Assembly: GCA_012838545.1 (NCBI GenBank)
Contig: DUPC01000007.1
Location: 1 to 43,012 of the forward strand
Length of the DNA stretch: 43,012 bases
Direction: 5' to 3'
From: Acholeplasmataceae bacterium
GTDB lineage: Bacteria; Bacillota_I; Bacilli_A; ML615J-28; CAG-313
This document shows positions 29,253-38,758 of the stretch, piece after piece; position 1 is the stretch's first letter; every line of letters starts with the position of its first letter. The notes under the pieces are model-generated. The model searched no databases. It was not told the DNA's origin and worked only from the letters and a program-made list of their open reading frames with translations. A program made the translations under genes and the position numbers.

Positions 29253-31700
29253 ATGAAAAAAGAAACAGTTAAAATTGAAGGCATGCATTGCGCATCCTGT
29301 GCCAGATATGTTGAGAACGCAAGTTCCGTGGTAGAAGGAGTCAAAAGCTCCAATGTCAATTTGGCAACCGAAAAAATGACCGTTGTATATGACGAGAAGG
29401 TTGTTTCGATGGCTGATATTGCCTTAGCGGTAAAAAAAGCGGGATATGAGGTTGTGCAAGATTTAGAAGTTGAAAAGAAATTGTTGCAAATTGAGGGAAT
29501 GACTTGCGCGTCTTGTGCCAAAGCCGTGGAAAAAGTTACAACTCGGCTTAATGGCGTCAAAGAAGCAACTGTCAATCTGGCCCAAGAAACGTTAAATGTC
29601 AGTTACGATTCAAGCAAGATAGCGTTAAACGATATCATCAATGCGATTCAAAAAGCCGGTTATGGTGCCCAACAAAAAACACTGGACGAACAAGCGCAAA
29701 AACAAAACTTAGCTACTTTAAAACTTAGAAAGCGGTTTTTGTTTTCGTTAATTTTTACCGTTCCCCTATTATACATTTCCATGGGCAGCATGATTGGATT
29801 ACCGCTACCCAAATTTTTGTCATTAGAACAAAATCCTTTAAATTTTGCTTTAATTCAACTATTGTTAACCTTACCGGTTGTCGGGGTAGGTTATCGGTTT
29901 TATTCGGTGGGATTTAAAGCCTTGTTCAGAAGGCAACCTAATATGGATTCTTTGATTGCGATTGGAACAAGTTCGGCTTTTTTGTACGGGGTTTTCTCGG
30001 TAATCATGATTATTCTCGGAAAACACGAAAATGCCCATAACCTGTACTTCGAATCGGCAGCGGTGATTTTAACCTTGATTACTTTAGGAAAGTATTTAGA
30101 AACTGTTTCCAAAGGTAAAACTTCCGAAGCGATTAAGAAGTTGATGGGACTTTCCCCCAAACAAGCAACGATTATGGTGGATGAGAAAGAAGTAGTAGTC
30201 GATATCGACCAAGTGAAAGTCGGACAAACGATTGTGGTAAAACCCGGCGAACGCTTGCCGGTGGATGGAATCGTCACCAAAGGCCATACCGCAATCGATG
30301 AATCGATGTTGACCGGAGAAAGTATTCCGGTGGAAAAAAGCAAGGGCGATACCGTTATCGGCGCCAGCATCAACACGAGCGGACGAATCGAATATCAAGC
30401 CACCAAAGTAGGAAAAGATACGGTTTTAGCTCAAATTATTCGGTTGGTGGAAGAAGCTCAGGGTTCAAAAGCGCCGATTGCCAAACTGGCGGATAAAATT
30501 TCGGGAATCTTTGTTCCGGTAGTCATGGCTTTAGCCATAATATCCGGCCTTGCTTGGGGAATTTATGAAAAAGATTTTGTTTTTGCCTTAACCATTTTTA
30601 TTTCGGTTTTGGTCATTGCTTGTCCTTGCGCCTTAGGGCTTGCAACCCCTACCGCCATCATGGTCGGAACCGGGAAAGGTGCGGAACTAGGGATTTTAAT
30701 TAAGAGCGCGGAAAGTTTGGAAATCGCCCATCATATCGATACAATCGTTTTTGATAAAACGGGTACTTTAACCGAAGGTAAACCTGTGGTTACGAATGTG
30801 ATAAAAAGCGAAAGAACCCAGATAAATGATTTGTTGAGACTGGCAGGGTCGATTGAACAAGGTTCCGAACATCCATTGGGTAAAGCGATTGTAAATTATG
30901 TTGTTAGCCAAAACATCCCTCTGGCCAAAATCGATGAATTTCAAGCCATCCCCGGCCAAGGAGTAAAAGGCGTGGTGGAAAGAACCAAAGTAATCCTCGG
31001 AAACCAAAAACTGATGGAACAGTTTTCGATTGACACTAAGGATTTTGACGAAGTTGTAAGCGAGATGCAAGCAAAGGGCCAAACCCCGATGTTTGTGGCA
31101 ATTGATGGACATTTGGAAGGCGTAATTAGTGTCAGCGATCCTTTAAAGCAAACGACTAAAGAAGCGATTAATAAACTAAAAGCCTTAGGCTTGGAAGTCA
31201 TCATGATTACCGGTGATAACAAAAAAACCGCCCTTGCAATTGCCTCGGAAGCGGGAATCGCAAAGATAAAAGCCGAAGTATTGCCGGACCAAAAAAGAAA
31301 AATTGTTAAGAGTTTGCAAGCAGAAGGAAGAAGGATTGCCATGGTTGGCGATGGAATTAATGATGCGCCTTCGCTTGCGCAAGCGGATGTCGGAATTGCT
31401 ATTGGCAGCGGTACGGATGTGGCGATGGAATCGGCGGATATCGTGCTGATGAAAAACGATTTATTGGATGTGGTTGCAGCACTTGAATTAAGCCATCGAA
31501 CAATCAAAAACATCAAGCAGAACCTCTTTTGGGCTTTCGGTTACAATGTGCTGGGAATACCGATTGCGATGGGAGTATTGCATCTGTTTGGCGGGCCGCT
31601 CCTTAGCCCGATGATTGCGGCGGGAGCTATGTCGTTTAGTTCCGTATCGGTTGTTTTAAACGCCTTAAGGTTGAAACGCTTTAAGCCGAGCACCAAATAA
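29253..31700 (+). CDS. copA: Copper-translocating P-type ATPase
   Basis: Two HMA domains (GMHCASC, GMTCASC); CPCALGLATPTAIMVGTGKGAELGILIKSAE; DKTGTLTEGKP; MVGDGINDAPSLAQADVGIAIGSGTDVAMESADIVLM. Confidence 0.96.
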   Translation: MKKETVKIEGMHCASCARYVENASSVVEGVKSSNVNLATEKMTVVYDEKVVSMADIALAVKKAGYEVVQDLEVEKKLLQIEGMTCASCAKAVEKVTTRLNGVKEATVNLAQETLNVSYDSSKIALNDIINAIQKAGYGAQQKTLDEQAQKQNLATLKLRKRFLFSLIFTVPLLYISMGSMIGLPLPKFLSLEQNPLNFALIQLLLTLPVVGVGYRFYSVGFKALFRRQPNMDSLIAIGTSSAFLYGVFSVIMIILGKHENAHNLYFESAAVILTLITLGKYLETVSKGKTSEAIKKLMGLSPKQATIMVDEKEVVVDIDQVKVGQTIVVKPGERLPVDGIVTKGHTAIDESMLTGESIPVEKSKGDTVIGASINTSGRIEYQATKVGKDTVLAQIIRLVEEAQGSKAPIAKLADKISGIFVPVVMALAIISGLAWGIYEKDFVFALTIFISVLVIACPCALGLATPTAIMVGTGKGAELGILIKSAESLEIAHHIDTIVFDKTGTLTEGKPVVTNVIKSERTQINDLLRLAGSIEQGSEHPLGKAIVNYVVSQNIPLAKIDEFQAIPGQGVKGVVERTKVILGNQKLMEQFSIDTKDFDEVVSEMQAKGQTPMFVAIDGHLEGVISVSDPLKQTTKEAINKLKALGLEVIMITGDNKKTALAIASEAGIAKIKAEVLPDQKRKIVKSLQAEGRRIAMVGDGINDAPSLAQADVGIAIGSGTDVAMESADIVLMKNDLLDVVAALELSHRTIKNIKQNLFWAFGYNVLGIPIAMGVLHLFGGPLLSPMIAAGAMSFSSVSVVLNALRLKRFKPSTK

Positions 31701-31757
31701 GTTTTCTCAATTTAACCACTTGCTTTTTCGTCAAATAAACCAAATATTTGAAAACTC

Positions 31758-31795
31758 ACTGCTTTACAAAGTACTGCTTTATAAAGTAGTTTTTT
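31758..31795 (+). terminator. Likely terminator after copA
   Basis: ACTGCTTTA...TAAAGTAGT (one G-T) followed by TTTTT; the loop contains a second direct copy of ACTGCTTTA-AAAGT. Confidence 0.6.
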
Positions 31796-31854
31796 CTTTG
31801 GAAAATTCCTTATAATAATTCCTTTAAAAACGAAGGAGTTATAGTATAATGTTA

Positions 31855-31870
31855 ATGCAAACGTTTTCTA
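31855..31870 (+). promoter_or_regulatory. CcpA-type cre site at the ptb promoter
   Basis: ATGCAAACGTTTTCTA matches WTGNAANCGNWNNCWW at every position; it lies 4 nt after -10 TATAAT (31845-31850). Confidence 0.72.
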
Positions 31871-31893
31871 AATTTAGAAAAATGGAGGTTAAT

Positions 31894-32790
31894 ATGAAGT
31901 CGCTAAAAGAACTTCTAAATTTTAAGACGAATAAAAAGGTTAGGATTGCGGTGGCGTGTCCGGAAGACTATGAGGTGTTAAGCGCCATTTTTGAAGCTTA
32001 TGAACTAGACATGGGTTTATTTTCGCTTTTCGGCAATGTCAGTAAAATCAAAAGTATCGCCCAAGAAATAGGAAAAGATATTCCGAGTGATTTTTTATTG
32101 GTTGATGCAACGGATGGTCAACTTGCTTGCCAATTGGCGGTAAAAGCCGTGTCCCAAGGGGAAGCGCAAATTCTCATGAAAGGTTTAATTGACACAAGCG
32201 TGATTTTGAAAGAAGCCCTGAACAAAGAGTATGGGATTCGCACCGATAAAATCCTGAGCCATGTCATGGTTTGCGAACTGCCTTTCTTAAACCGCTTGGT
32301 TTTATTGAGCGATGGGGCCATGATTATCGATCCAAGTGTTCCTCAACTGAAAGAAATAACGATGAATGCGGTGGAACTGGCGAAAGCATTGGGATTTGCC
32401 CGTCCCAAGGTCGCAGTTTTAAGTGCCGTGGAAAAAATCAATCCGAAAATGCCTTCAACCTTAAAAGCCCAAGAATTAAGGGAACTATGGGAAAAAGGCG
32501 AAATCCCTGATTGTGAATTATACGGACCGCTTGCGGTGGACGGGGCCTTGAGTTTGGAAGCTGCACGCATCAAAAAAATTGAAAGTCCCGTAGCGGGCAG
32601 AGCAGATATTTTAATTGTGCCGTTCATTGAAGTGGGCAATGCCTTATATAAGGGCTGGATGTTTGGCTGTTCGGGACCAAAAAGCGCGGGAATCATCATG
32701 GGTGCCAAAGCTCCGATTGTTTTAACATCCCGTGCCGATTCGCATGAAGCCAAATTGTATTCGATTGCCTTAGCAATAAAATGTTTATAA
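31894..32790 (+). CDS. ptb: Phosphate butyryltransferase (phosphate acyltransferase)
   Basis: RIAVACPEDYEVLSAIFEAYELDMGLFSLFGN; VSQGEAQILMKGLIDTSVILKEALNKEYGIRT; DILIVPFIEVGNALYKG; followed by buk. ATG 31894 with SD GGAGG. Confidence 0.92.
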   Translation: MKSLKELLNFKTNKKVRIAVACPEDYEVLSAIFEAYELDMGLFSLFGNVSKIKSIAQEIGKDIPSDFLLVDATDGQLACQLAVKAVSQGEAQILMKGLIDTSVILKEALNKEYGIRTDKILSHVMVCELPFLNRLVLLSDGAMIIDPSVPQLKEITMNAVELAKALGFARPKVAVLSAVEKINPKMPSTLKAQELRELWEKGEIPDCELYGPLAVDGALSLEAARIKKIESPVAGRADILIVPFIEVGNALYKGWMFGCSGPKSAGIIMGAKAPIVLTSRADSHEAKLYSIALAIKCL

Positions 32791-32814
32791 TACCAAAAAA
32801 AAAAGGAGAACAAT

Positions 32815-33891
32815 ATGTCATATCGCATCTTAGTCATCAATCCCGGTTCAACTTCCACAAAAACCGCAGTTTATGAAGATGAAGAATTAATCTGGGAAAG
32901 CAAAATTAGTCATAATGTGGACGAGATTATCCCTTTCCCCACCGTTTATAGTCAAAAAGACTTTCGAATGAACCTAATCATTTCCGAATTGGAAAATGCA
33001 GGTATTAGTTTAACCAGTCTTGATGCCATAACCGCTCGGGGCGGAATGTTAAAACCACTCGAAAGCGGAACATATTCCGTCAACCAAGAAATGGCGGATT
33101 ACTTGAAAGAAGCCAGAAGAGGAGAACATGCCTCAAACCTGGGGGCGGTAATAGCCTTTGATTTGGGAAATGAATTAGGTATCCCGGCGTTTATAGTCGA
33201 TCCTGTTTCCGTTGATGAAATGGAAACTATTGCGAGAATTTCCGGCATGGCCGACATTGAACGAACTTGTATTTTCCATGCTTTAAACCATAAAGCGATT
33301 GGCAGGCAGGTGGCACTGGATAAAAACAGCGAATATGAAAAGCTTAACTTGATAGTCGCTCATTTAGGTGGGGGCATCAGTGTGGCTTGTCATAAAAAGG
33401 GTCGCGTAATCGATGTCAATAATGCTTTGGACGGCGACGGTCCGATGTCAACAGAAAGAAGCGGAACTGTTCCGCTAGGACCATTGTACCGGATGTGTTT
33501 TTCGGGTAAATATACTTTGGAAGAAATCAAACGGAAAAATTACGGAAAAGGAGGGATAGTATCCTATTTAGGTACTAACGATGCGAGAGTAATCGTTAAA
33601 ATGATAGCATCGGGCGATGAGGATGCCAAATTGATTTTTGATGCGATGATTTACCAAATTGCCAAAGAAATCGGTGCTTGCGCAACCGTCTTTAAAGGCG
33701 ATGTCGATTACATTGTTCTAACCGGCGGTTTAGCGTATCGGGAGTATTTGGTTAAAGAATTAACCGAACGGGTGGAGTTTATTGCACCGGTTTTGGTATA
33801 TCCGGGCGAAAACGAAATGCTTGCTTTGGTTAAAGGTGCGCTTCGCGTCTTGAAAGGCGAAGAAAACGCGAAAGTTTTTAGTGTGGATTAG
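32815..33891 (+). CDS. buk: Butyrate kinase (branched-chain fatty acid kinase)
   Basis: ILVINPGSTSTKTAVYEDEE; ARGGMLKPLESGTYSVNQ; FHALNHKAIGRQVA; AHLGGGISVACHKKGRVIDVNNALDGDGPMSTERSGTVP. Confidence 0.95.
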   Translation: MSYRILVINPGSTSTKTAVYEDEELIWESKISHNVDEIIPFPTVYSQKDFRMNLIISELENAGISLTSLDAITARGGMLKPLESGTYSVNQEMADYLKEARRGEHASNLGAVIAFDLGNELGIPAFIVDPVSVDEMETIARISGMADIERTCIFHALNHKAIGRQVALDKNSEYEKLNLIVAHLGGGISVACHKKGRVIDVNNALDGDGPMSTERSGTVPLGPLYRMCFSGKYTLEEIKRKNYGKGGIVSYLGTNDARVIVKMIASGDEDAKLIFDAMIYQIAKEIGACATVFKGDVDYIVLTGGLAYREYLVKELTERVEFIAPVLVYPGENEMLALVKGALRVLKGEENAKVFSVD

Positions 33892-34005
33892 TCTTTTGTT
33901 TTAAAATTTTGACAGATAGCCTTCTTGTTTTCCATAGCATATTCTTAGGTTATCTATCTTTTATTTTCTTTAAAATAAAAAATTAATAAATTTAGGGAGG
34001 AAAAA

Positions 34006-35085
34006 ATGAAAGTTTTTAATTACATGGAGAAATACGGGCATGAACAAGTGATTTTCTTCTATGATAAAACAACCAAATTAAAAGGCATTACTGCCATCCA
34101 CGATACAACTTTAGGTCCTGCGCTGGGCGGAACAAGGCTTTTCAATTATCAAAACGAAGAAGATGCATTATTTGACGTTATACGCTTATCCCGGGGCATG
34201 ACCTACAAATGCTCCGCTGCAGCTTGTAATTGTGGGGGTGGAAAAACTGTTTTAATCGGTAATCCCAACAAAGTAAAAAATGAGAGTTATTTACGGGCTT
34301 ATGGCCGTTTTATACAATCGCTCAATGGTCGTTTTTATACCGGAGAAGATATGAATATTAATGAAAACGATGTCGATTTCATGATGATGGAAACCAATTT
34401 CGTCAATGGAAGAGCCAATATGTCGGGCAACCCTTCTCCGGTTACGGCTTATGGAACCTATTGGGGAATAAAAGCTTGCGCAAAATTTCTTTGGGGCAAC
34501 GACGATTTAAAGGATAAGAGGATTGCGGTGCAAGGAGTAGGAGCGGTCGGGTATAACCTTTGCAGGTATTTAGCCCAGGAAGGAGCGAAACTAATCGTTA
34601 CCGATATTTGCAAAGATAAAGCGCAAAAAGCTGTAAAAGACTTTAACGCATCCTTGGTGGAAAAAGATAGCATTTATGATGTCGATTGCGATATCTTCTC
34701 GCCTAATTGCATCGGCGCCATTTTGAATGACAATACGATTCCGCGGTTGAAGGCTAAGATTGTTGCTGGGGCGGCGAACAATGTGTTGCTTGATGAAGAA
34801 AAGCACGGGAATATGTTAATGGAAAGAGGAATTCTCTATGCCCCTGATTATGTGATTAATGCTGGGGGAGTAATCAATGTTTATCAAGAATTCTATCCAC
34901 CGTATGACCGGGAAAAAACTTTGCAAATAGTGGCCAAAATCTATGATCGTCTACTCGAAATCTTTAAATATGCCAAAGAGATGAAAATGAATACCCAGAT
35001 GGTGGCGAATCGGTTTGCGGAAGAAAGAATTAGGTTGATGCGGGCGATTCATGCCAATTACCTTCCTAATCAAAAAAGTTTATAA
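34006..35085 (+). CDS. Glu/Leu/Phe/Val dehydrogenase (leucine/branched-chain amino acid dehydrogenase type)
   Basis: GLKGITAIHDTTLGPALGGTRLF-like core; RGMTYKCSAAACNCGGGKTVLIG; AVQGVGAVGYNLCRYLAQEGAKLIVTDI; AGAANNVL; YAPDYVINAGGVINVYQEF. Confidence 0.9.
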   Translation: MKVFNYMEKYGHEQVIFFYDKTTKLKGITAIHDTTLGPALGGTRLFNYQNEEDALFDVIRLSRGMTYKCSAAACNCGGGKTVLIGNPNKVKNESYLRAYGRFIQSLNGRFYTGEDMNINENDVDFMMMETNFVNGRANMSGNPSPVTAYGTYWGIKACAKFLWGNDDLKDKRIAVQGVGAVGYNLCRYLAQEGAKLIVTDICKDKAQKAVKDFNASLVEKDSIYDVDCDIFSPNCIGAILNDNTIPRLKAKIVAGAANNVLLDEEKHGNMLMERGILYAPDYVINAGGVINVYQEFYPPYDREKTLQIVAKIYDRLLEIFKYAKEMKMNTQMVANRFAEERIRLMRAIHANYLPNQKSL

Positions 35086-35089
35086 CTAG

Positions 35090-35123
35090 AAAAAACGAGC
35101 GGTAAATAAACTGCTCGTTTTTT
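35090..35123 (+). terminator. Rho-independent terminator (bidirectional; between convergent genes)
   Basis: AAAAAACGAGC...GCTCGTTTTTT, perfect 11-bp stem. Confidence 0.9.
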
Positions 35124-35154
35124 AATAATGGTGTCGAAGGGACTTTTTACACCT

Positions 35155-36540
35155 TTATTCATCGATTCGTTTTAGTTTGGCTTGGAAGTGGCGTAGCACT
35201 GCCGGTTCCCAAGTGATTTGGAAACCCTTAATGGAACTAGCTCGTTTTTTGATATCCGCTAGGGCCTCTGCTACTACATCCAAATGAGCTTGGGTATAAA
35301 CTCTTCTAGGGATTGCAAGGCGCATAAATTCAAATTCGGCTTTTCGCTGTTTTCCGGTTTCGGGGTCATTTCCCAGCATGAAGGAACCGATATCGCAACC
35401 TCTGATTCCCGCTTCAATGTATAATTCAACCGCCAAAGTATGGGCTGGGAATTGGTTATATGGAATATGAGGAAACAAGCTGGATGTATCAATGAAAAGA
35501 CCATGTCCCCCCGGAGGAGTTTGGTAAGCAATGCCTGCTTCATCTAGTTTGTTGGCAAGGTAGGCAATTTGACCGATTCGGTAAGTTAAATAGTCCTCAT
35601 CGACGACTTCCGTCAACCCGATGGCCATTGCTTCCAAATCCCTACCTGCAAGCCCTCCATATGTAATAAAACCTTCATAGTTGATGGTATTGCTTTTGAC
35701 TTGTTGGATTAGGGTTTCATTGTTTTTAATCCCGATTAGTCCGCCGATGTTGACGATGGCATCTTTTTTGGCACTCATGATAAACATATCGGCAAAACTA
35801 TAAAACTTTTTTGTGATATCTTTGATAGATGCCTGTTGGTAGCCAGGCTCTCTTTTTTTGATAAAATAAGCATTTTCCGAAAATCTTGCTCCGTCGATGC
35901 AAAGTGGGATTTTGAATTTTTGACAAATAGCAGCAGTTTCCGCCATGTTGGCAATAGATACAGGTTGACCGCCCGCGGAGTTATTGGTAATGGTCATAAC
36001 GACGACACCGATTTTTTCTTTGCCAAGTTCCAAAATAGTTTTTTCCAATCGCTCAGTATTCATATTTCCCTTAAAAGGATAAGGGACGCTCGGGGTTAGA
36101 GCTTCCGGAGTAACTAAGTCCAAAGCTTTGGCGCCGGTTAGTTCGACATGTGCCCGTGTGGTATCAAAGAACATGTTGGATAAAGCGATTTTTCCTTTGT
36201 CAAGCAAAAGCGGAAACAAAACTTTTTCAGCGGCTCTGCCTTGATGCACGGGTTGAATGTAGGTATAGCCGAACAAATCCTGGGCGGTTTCGATTACCCT
36301 AAAATAACTTTTCCCCCCTGCATATGCTTCGTCGCCGACCATGAGCCCTGCCCATTGGTGGGCGCTCATCGCATTGGTGCCGCTGTCGGTCAATAAATCG
36401 ATGTACACATCATCGGATTTTAAATTAAACAAATTGTAGTTTGCTGCTTTTATCTTCTGAACTCTTTCTTCTTTGGACAACATTTTGATGGTTTCGACCA
36501 TTTTTATGCGAAAGGGTTCAGGGATGTATTTAGTAGCCAT
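35155..36540 (-). CDS. tnaA: Tryptophanase (beta-eliminating lyase family)
   Basis: [81 protein letters not shown] (PLP Lys); [21 protein letters not shown]. Ile at the position of the tyrosine phenol-lyase specificity Arg favours tryptophanase. Start ATG at 36540 with SD AGGAGG. Confidence 0.88.
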   Translation of the reverse strand: MATKYIPEPFRIKMVETIKMLSKEERVQKIKAANYNLFNLKSDDVYIDLLTDSGTNAMSAHQWAGLMVGDEAYAGGKSYFRVIETAQDLFGYTYIQPVHQGRAAEKVLFPLLLDKGKIALSNMFFDTTRAHVELTGAKALDLVTPEALTPSVPYPFKGNMNTERLEKTILELGKEKIGVVVMTITNNSAGGQPVSIANMAETAAICQKFKIPLCIDGARFSENAYFIKKREPGYQQASIKDITKKFYSFADMFIMSAKKDAIVNIGGLIGIKNNETLIQQVKSNTINYEGFITYGGLAGRDLEAMAIGLTEVVDEDYLTYRIGQIAYLANKLDEAGIAYQTPPGGHGLFIDTSSLFPHIPYNQFPAHTLAVELYIEAGIRGCDIGSFMLGNDPETGKQRKAEFEFMRLAIPRRVYTQAHLDVVAEALADIKKRASSIKGFQITWEPAVLRHFQAKLKRIDE

Positions 36541-36714
36541 TCTTTTCCTCCTGTAAGAATTTCGCATAGTAAGCATTATTAGTATAACACAAAAAAACCC
36601 CTTTTGAACAAAAAAACGATATCTTTTGCGTTAATTTGCGAAAAAAAACAAGGTTTTATGGTATACTATTATAAACAAATATAATTATATATTATTGCCT
36701 TTAAAGGAGCTATT

Positions 36715-37998
36715 ATGGATAATTTCATTGATCAATCACGTAAATGGTATCGTTTGGATAATGCGGCGAAAATCTACCCGGTTGTTACCACAATTAAAGA
36801 AAGCCATGTTTTCCGCGTCTCCATGACTTTAAAAGAAGAAGTTAATCCGGAAATATTGCAAAAAGCAGTGGAGATGTGTCAAACGCGTTTTCCCACTTTT
36901 TATGTCAAAATGAAACATGGTTTGTTTTGGTATTATTATGAACCCAATGAAAAGAAACCGATTGTAAAACCGGAACCGGCCCGTATTTGCAAACCGATTG
37001 ATTTGCACGAAAACAACAATTACTTTTTCACCATTTATTATTATCAAAAACGAATTAGTTTGGAAGTGTTCCACGGTTTATGTGACGGAAGCGGTGCGAT
37101 GGAATTCTTAAAGGCCATCTGCTATCAGTATTTATTGCTTCAAGGACACAACCTTTCTGCGGAAGGTTTGGTTAGAACCATTGAGGAAGTTCCGACCTTT
37201 AGCGAAACAGAAGACAGCTATTTGCGCTATTATACCAAGGAAAAAGGCAAACCGCTTCCCACCGACAAGTCGTTTAAAATTCAGGGAACAAAATTTGCTG
37301 TTTACGGTAGCGCTGTTGTAAAGGGAAAAATCGATTCCCATGCTATTTATAAATTAGCCAAATCCAAGAATGTCACGGTTACGGAATTTTTGGTGGCACT
37401 CCTTACCTATAGCGTCATTCAATTTAACGATTCGGTGGAAATGGAAAAACGCCCGATAAATATTTGCATTCCCGTTAACATGCGCCGTCATTTCCCTTCG
37501 GAAACCATTCGCAACTTTGCTTTGTTTTTCCATACAATTTATCACTTTAAATCTAAGGATATCACCTTTGACGAAGTGTTGCAAGACATCAAGCAATCTT
37601 TCAAAGAACGGTTAACCAAAGACGATTTGCAAAAGAAACTAAATTTGAATGTCGGCATCGAAAAGAAATTTATTGTAAGGATTTTGCCCTTATTCATAAA
37701 GAAAATTTTGTTAAAAGCCGGTTATCATTTCTTTGGCAGCCGTCCAACTACCGTTACGATTTCCAATTTAGGAGTTGTTCGGCTTCCAGAATCAATGAAA
37801 CCATTTGTGGAAGAAGTGGAATTTAATTTAGGTTCCGGGGGAATCCCAAGTGTTGCGGTGGCAACCTATGAAGATTACACGATTCTATCCTTTTCCCGGG
37901 GATACTACGAAACCGACTTGGAGTATCATTTCTTTAAATTTTTAACCGACCAAGGATTGGAAGTAGAAATTTCATCCAATCTTTGGGAACAAAACTAA
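36715..37998 (+). CDS. HxxxDG acyltransferase (condensation/CAT-like, alcohol-acetyltransferase-like)
   Basis: EVFHGLCDGSGAMEFLKAI contains the HxxxDG catalytic motif; C-terminal VTISNLGVVRLPESMKPFVEEVEFNLG typical of the superfamily. Confidence 0.72.
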   Translation: MDNFIDQSRKWYRLDNAAKIYPVVTTIKESHVFRVSMTLKEEVNPEILQKAVEMCQTRFPTFYVKMKHGLFWYYYEPNEKKPIVKPEPARICKPIDLHENNNYFFTIYYYQKRISLEVFHGLCDGSGAMEFLKAICYQYLLLQGHNLSAEGLVRTIEEVPTFSETEDSYLRYYTKEKGKPLPTDKSFKIQGTKFAVYGSAVVKGKIDSHAIYKLAKSKNVTVTEFLVALLTYSVIQFNDSVEMEKRPINICIPVNMRRHFPSETIRNFALFFHTIYHFKSKDITFDEVLQDIKQSFKERLTKDDLQKKLNLNVGIEKKFIVRILPLFIKKILLKAGYHFFGSRPTTVTISNLGVVRLPESMKPFVEEVEFNLGSGGIPSVAVATYEDYTILSFSRGYYETDLEYHFFKFLTDQGLEVEISSNLWEQN

Positions 37999-38001
37999 AA
38001 G

Positions 38002-38697
38002 GTGATGAATATGTTATATTGCCAAAAATGCAAAGTTAAAGTAGCGACTTTAACCTCTAGGTGCCCATTGTGTTCGGGACCTTTGGAAAAGCAGGACGAT
38101 AGTCCCTTAACTTTATCCTATCCCCAATACCGAAACACGAAGTACCGAATTGTGACCTGGTTTCGCATTCTTAGTTTTGTGGTAATGCTTGCCATCTTTA
38201 TTGCGACTATGGTAAACCTTCTAATCAAAAGCAAGGTTTATTGGTTTATCATTGTCGATAGCTGTTTGGTTTATATTTGGCTTACCTGCCTGATTACTTT
38301 TAAAATCAGAAATCGCTGGGGGTTAAAACTTTTCCTTCATGCTTTGATGATTATCGCTTTATTAATAGCGATAAATGCGGTGATGGAACCGGCGGAATCC
38401 AGCAGTCCGATTACTTGGGCTTTGTCTTACGGGATGCCGATTATTTCAATGACCTTTATTGCCCTTATAATAATTATCATGTTTATTAAACGCCAAACTC
38501 GGCGCGAATTCTTGATTCACTTGCTTTTGCTTTGCATAATCGGTTTTGTACCGTTAATCTTGGTTTTGTTTGATTTGGTTCAACCGATTATTCTTAGCAT
38601 TGTTTCTGCAAGCCTTTCTTATGCGACGCTTTTGGGGTTAGTAATCTTTGCCAATCGCATTGTCGAAACAGAGATAAAACGGAAATTTCACATTTAA
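38002..38697 (+). CDS. Zinc-ribbon membrane protein (DUF6320-like)
   Basis: N-terminal CQKCKVKV...CPLCSGPL, then six hydrophobic segments; 4 nt after the acyltransferase stop. Family name recalled from this gene neighbourhood, not searched. Confidence 0.62.
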   Translation: MMNMLYCQKCKVKVATLTSRCPLCSGPLEKQDDSPLTLSYPQYRNTKYRIVTWFRILSFVVMLAIFIATMVNLLIKSKVYWFIIVDSCLVYIWLTCLITFKIRNRWGLKLFLHALMIIALLIAINAVMEPAESSSPITWALSYGMPIISMTFIALIIIIMFIKRQTRREFLIHLLLLCIIGFVPLILVLFDLVQPIILSIVSASLSYATLLGLVIFANRIVETEIKRKFHI

Positions 38698-38701
38698 ATT
38701 T

Positions 38702-38733
38702 AGGGGGGGATACAGTTTTTTGCCCCCCTTTTT
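38702..38733 (+). terminator. Rho-independent terminator
   Basis: AGGGGGG...CCCCCCTTTTT. Confidence 0.8.
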
Positions 38734-38758
38734 ATTTTGTTAATTTGAAAGGAAAAAT

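Noticed and set aside
30941-31516. 191-aa minus-strand ORF inside copA, and similar long antisense ORFs (30768-31112, 29900-30376, 32343-32858, 29090-29575)
   Set aside because: They lie opposite strongly conserved CDSs (copA, ptb); low-complexity translations without recognisable motifs. Shadow ORFs from codon bias.
35155-36540. Assignment as tyrosine phenol-lyase
   Set aside because: The [16 protein letters not shown] segment resembles TPL, but the specificity Arg position is Ile and [13 protein letters not shown] is tryptophanase-like; kept as tryptophanase.
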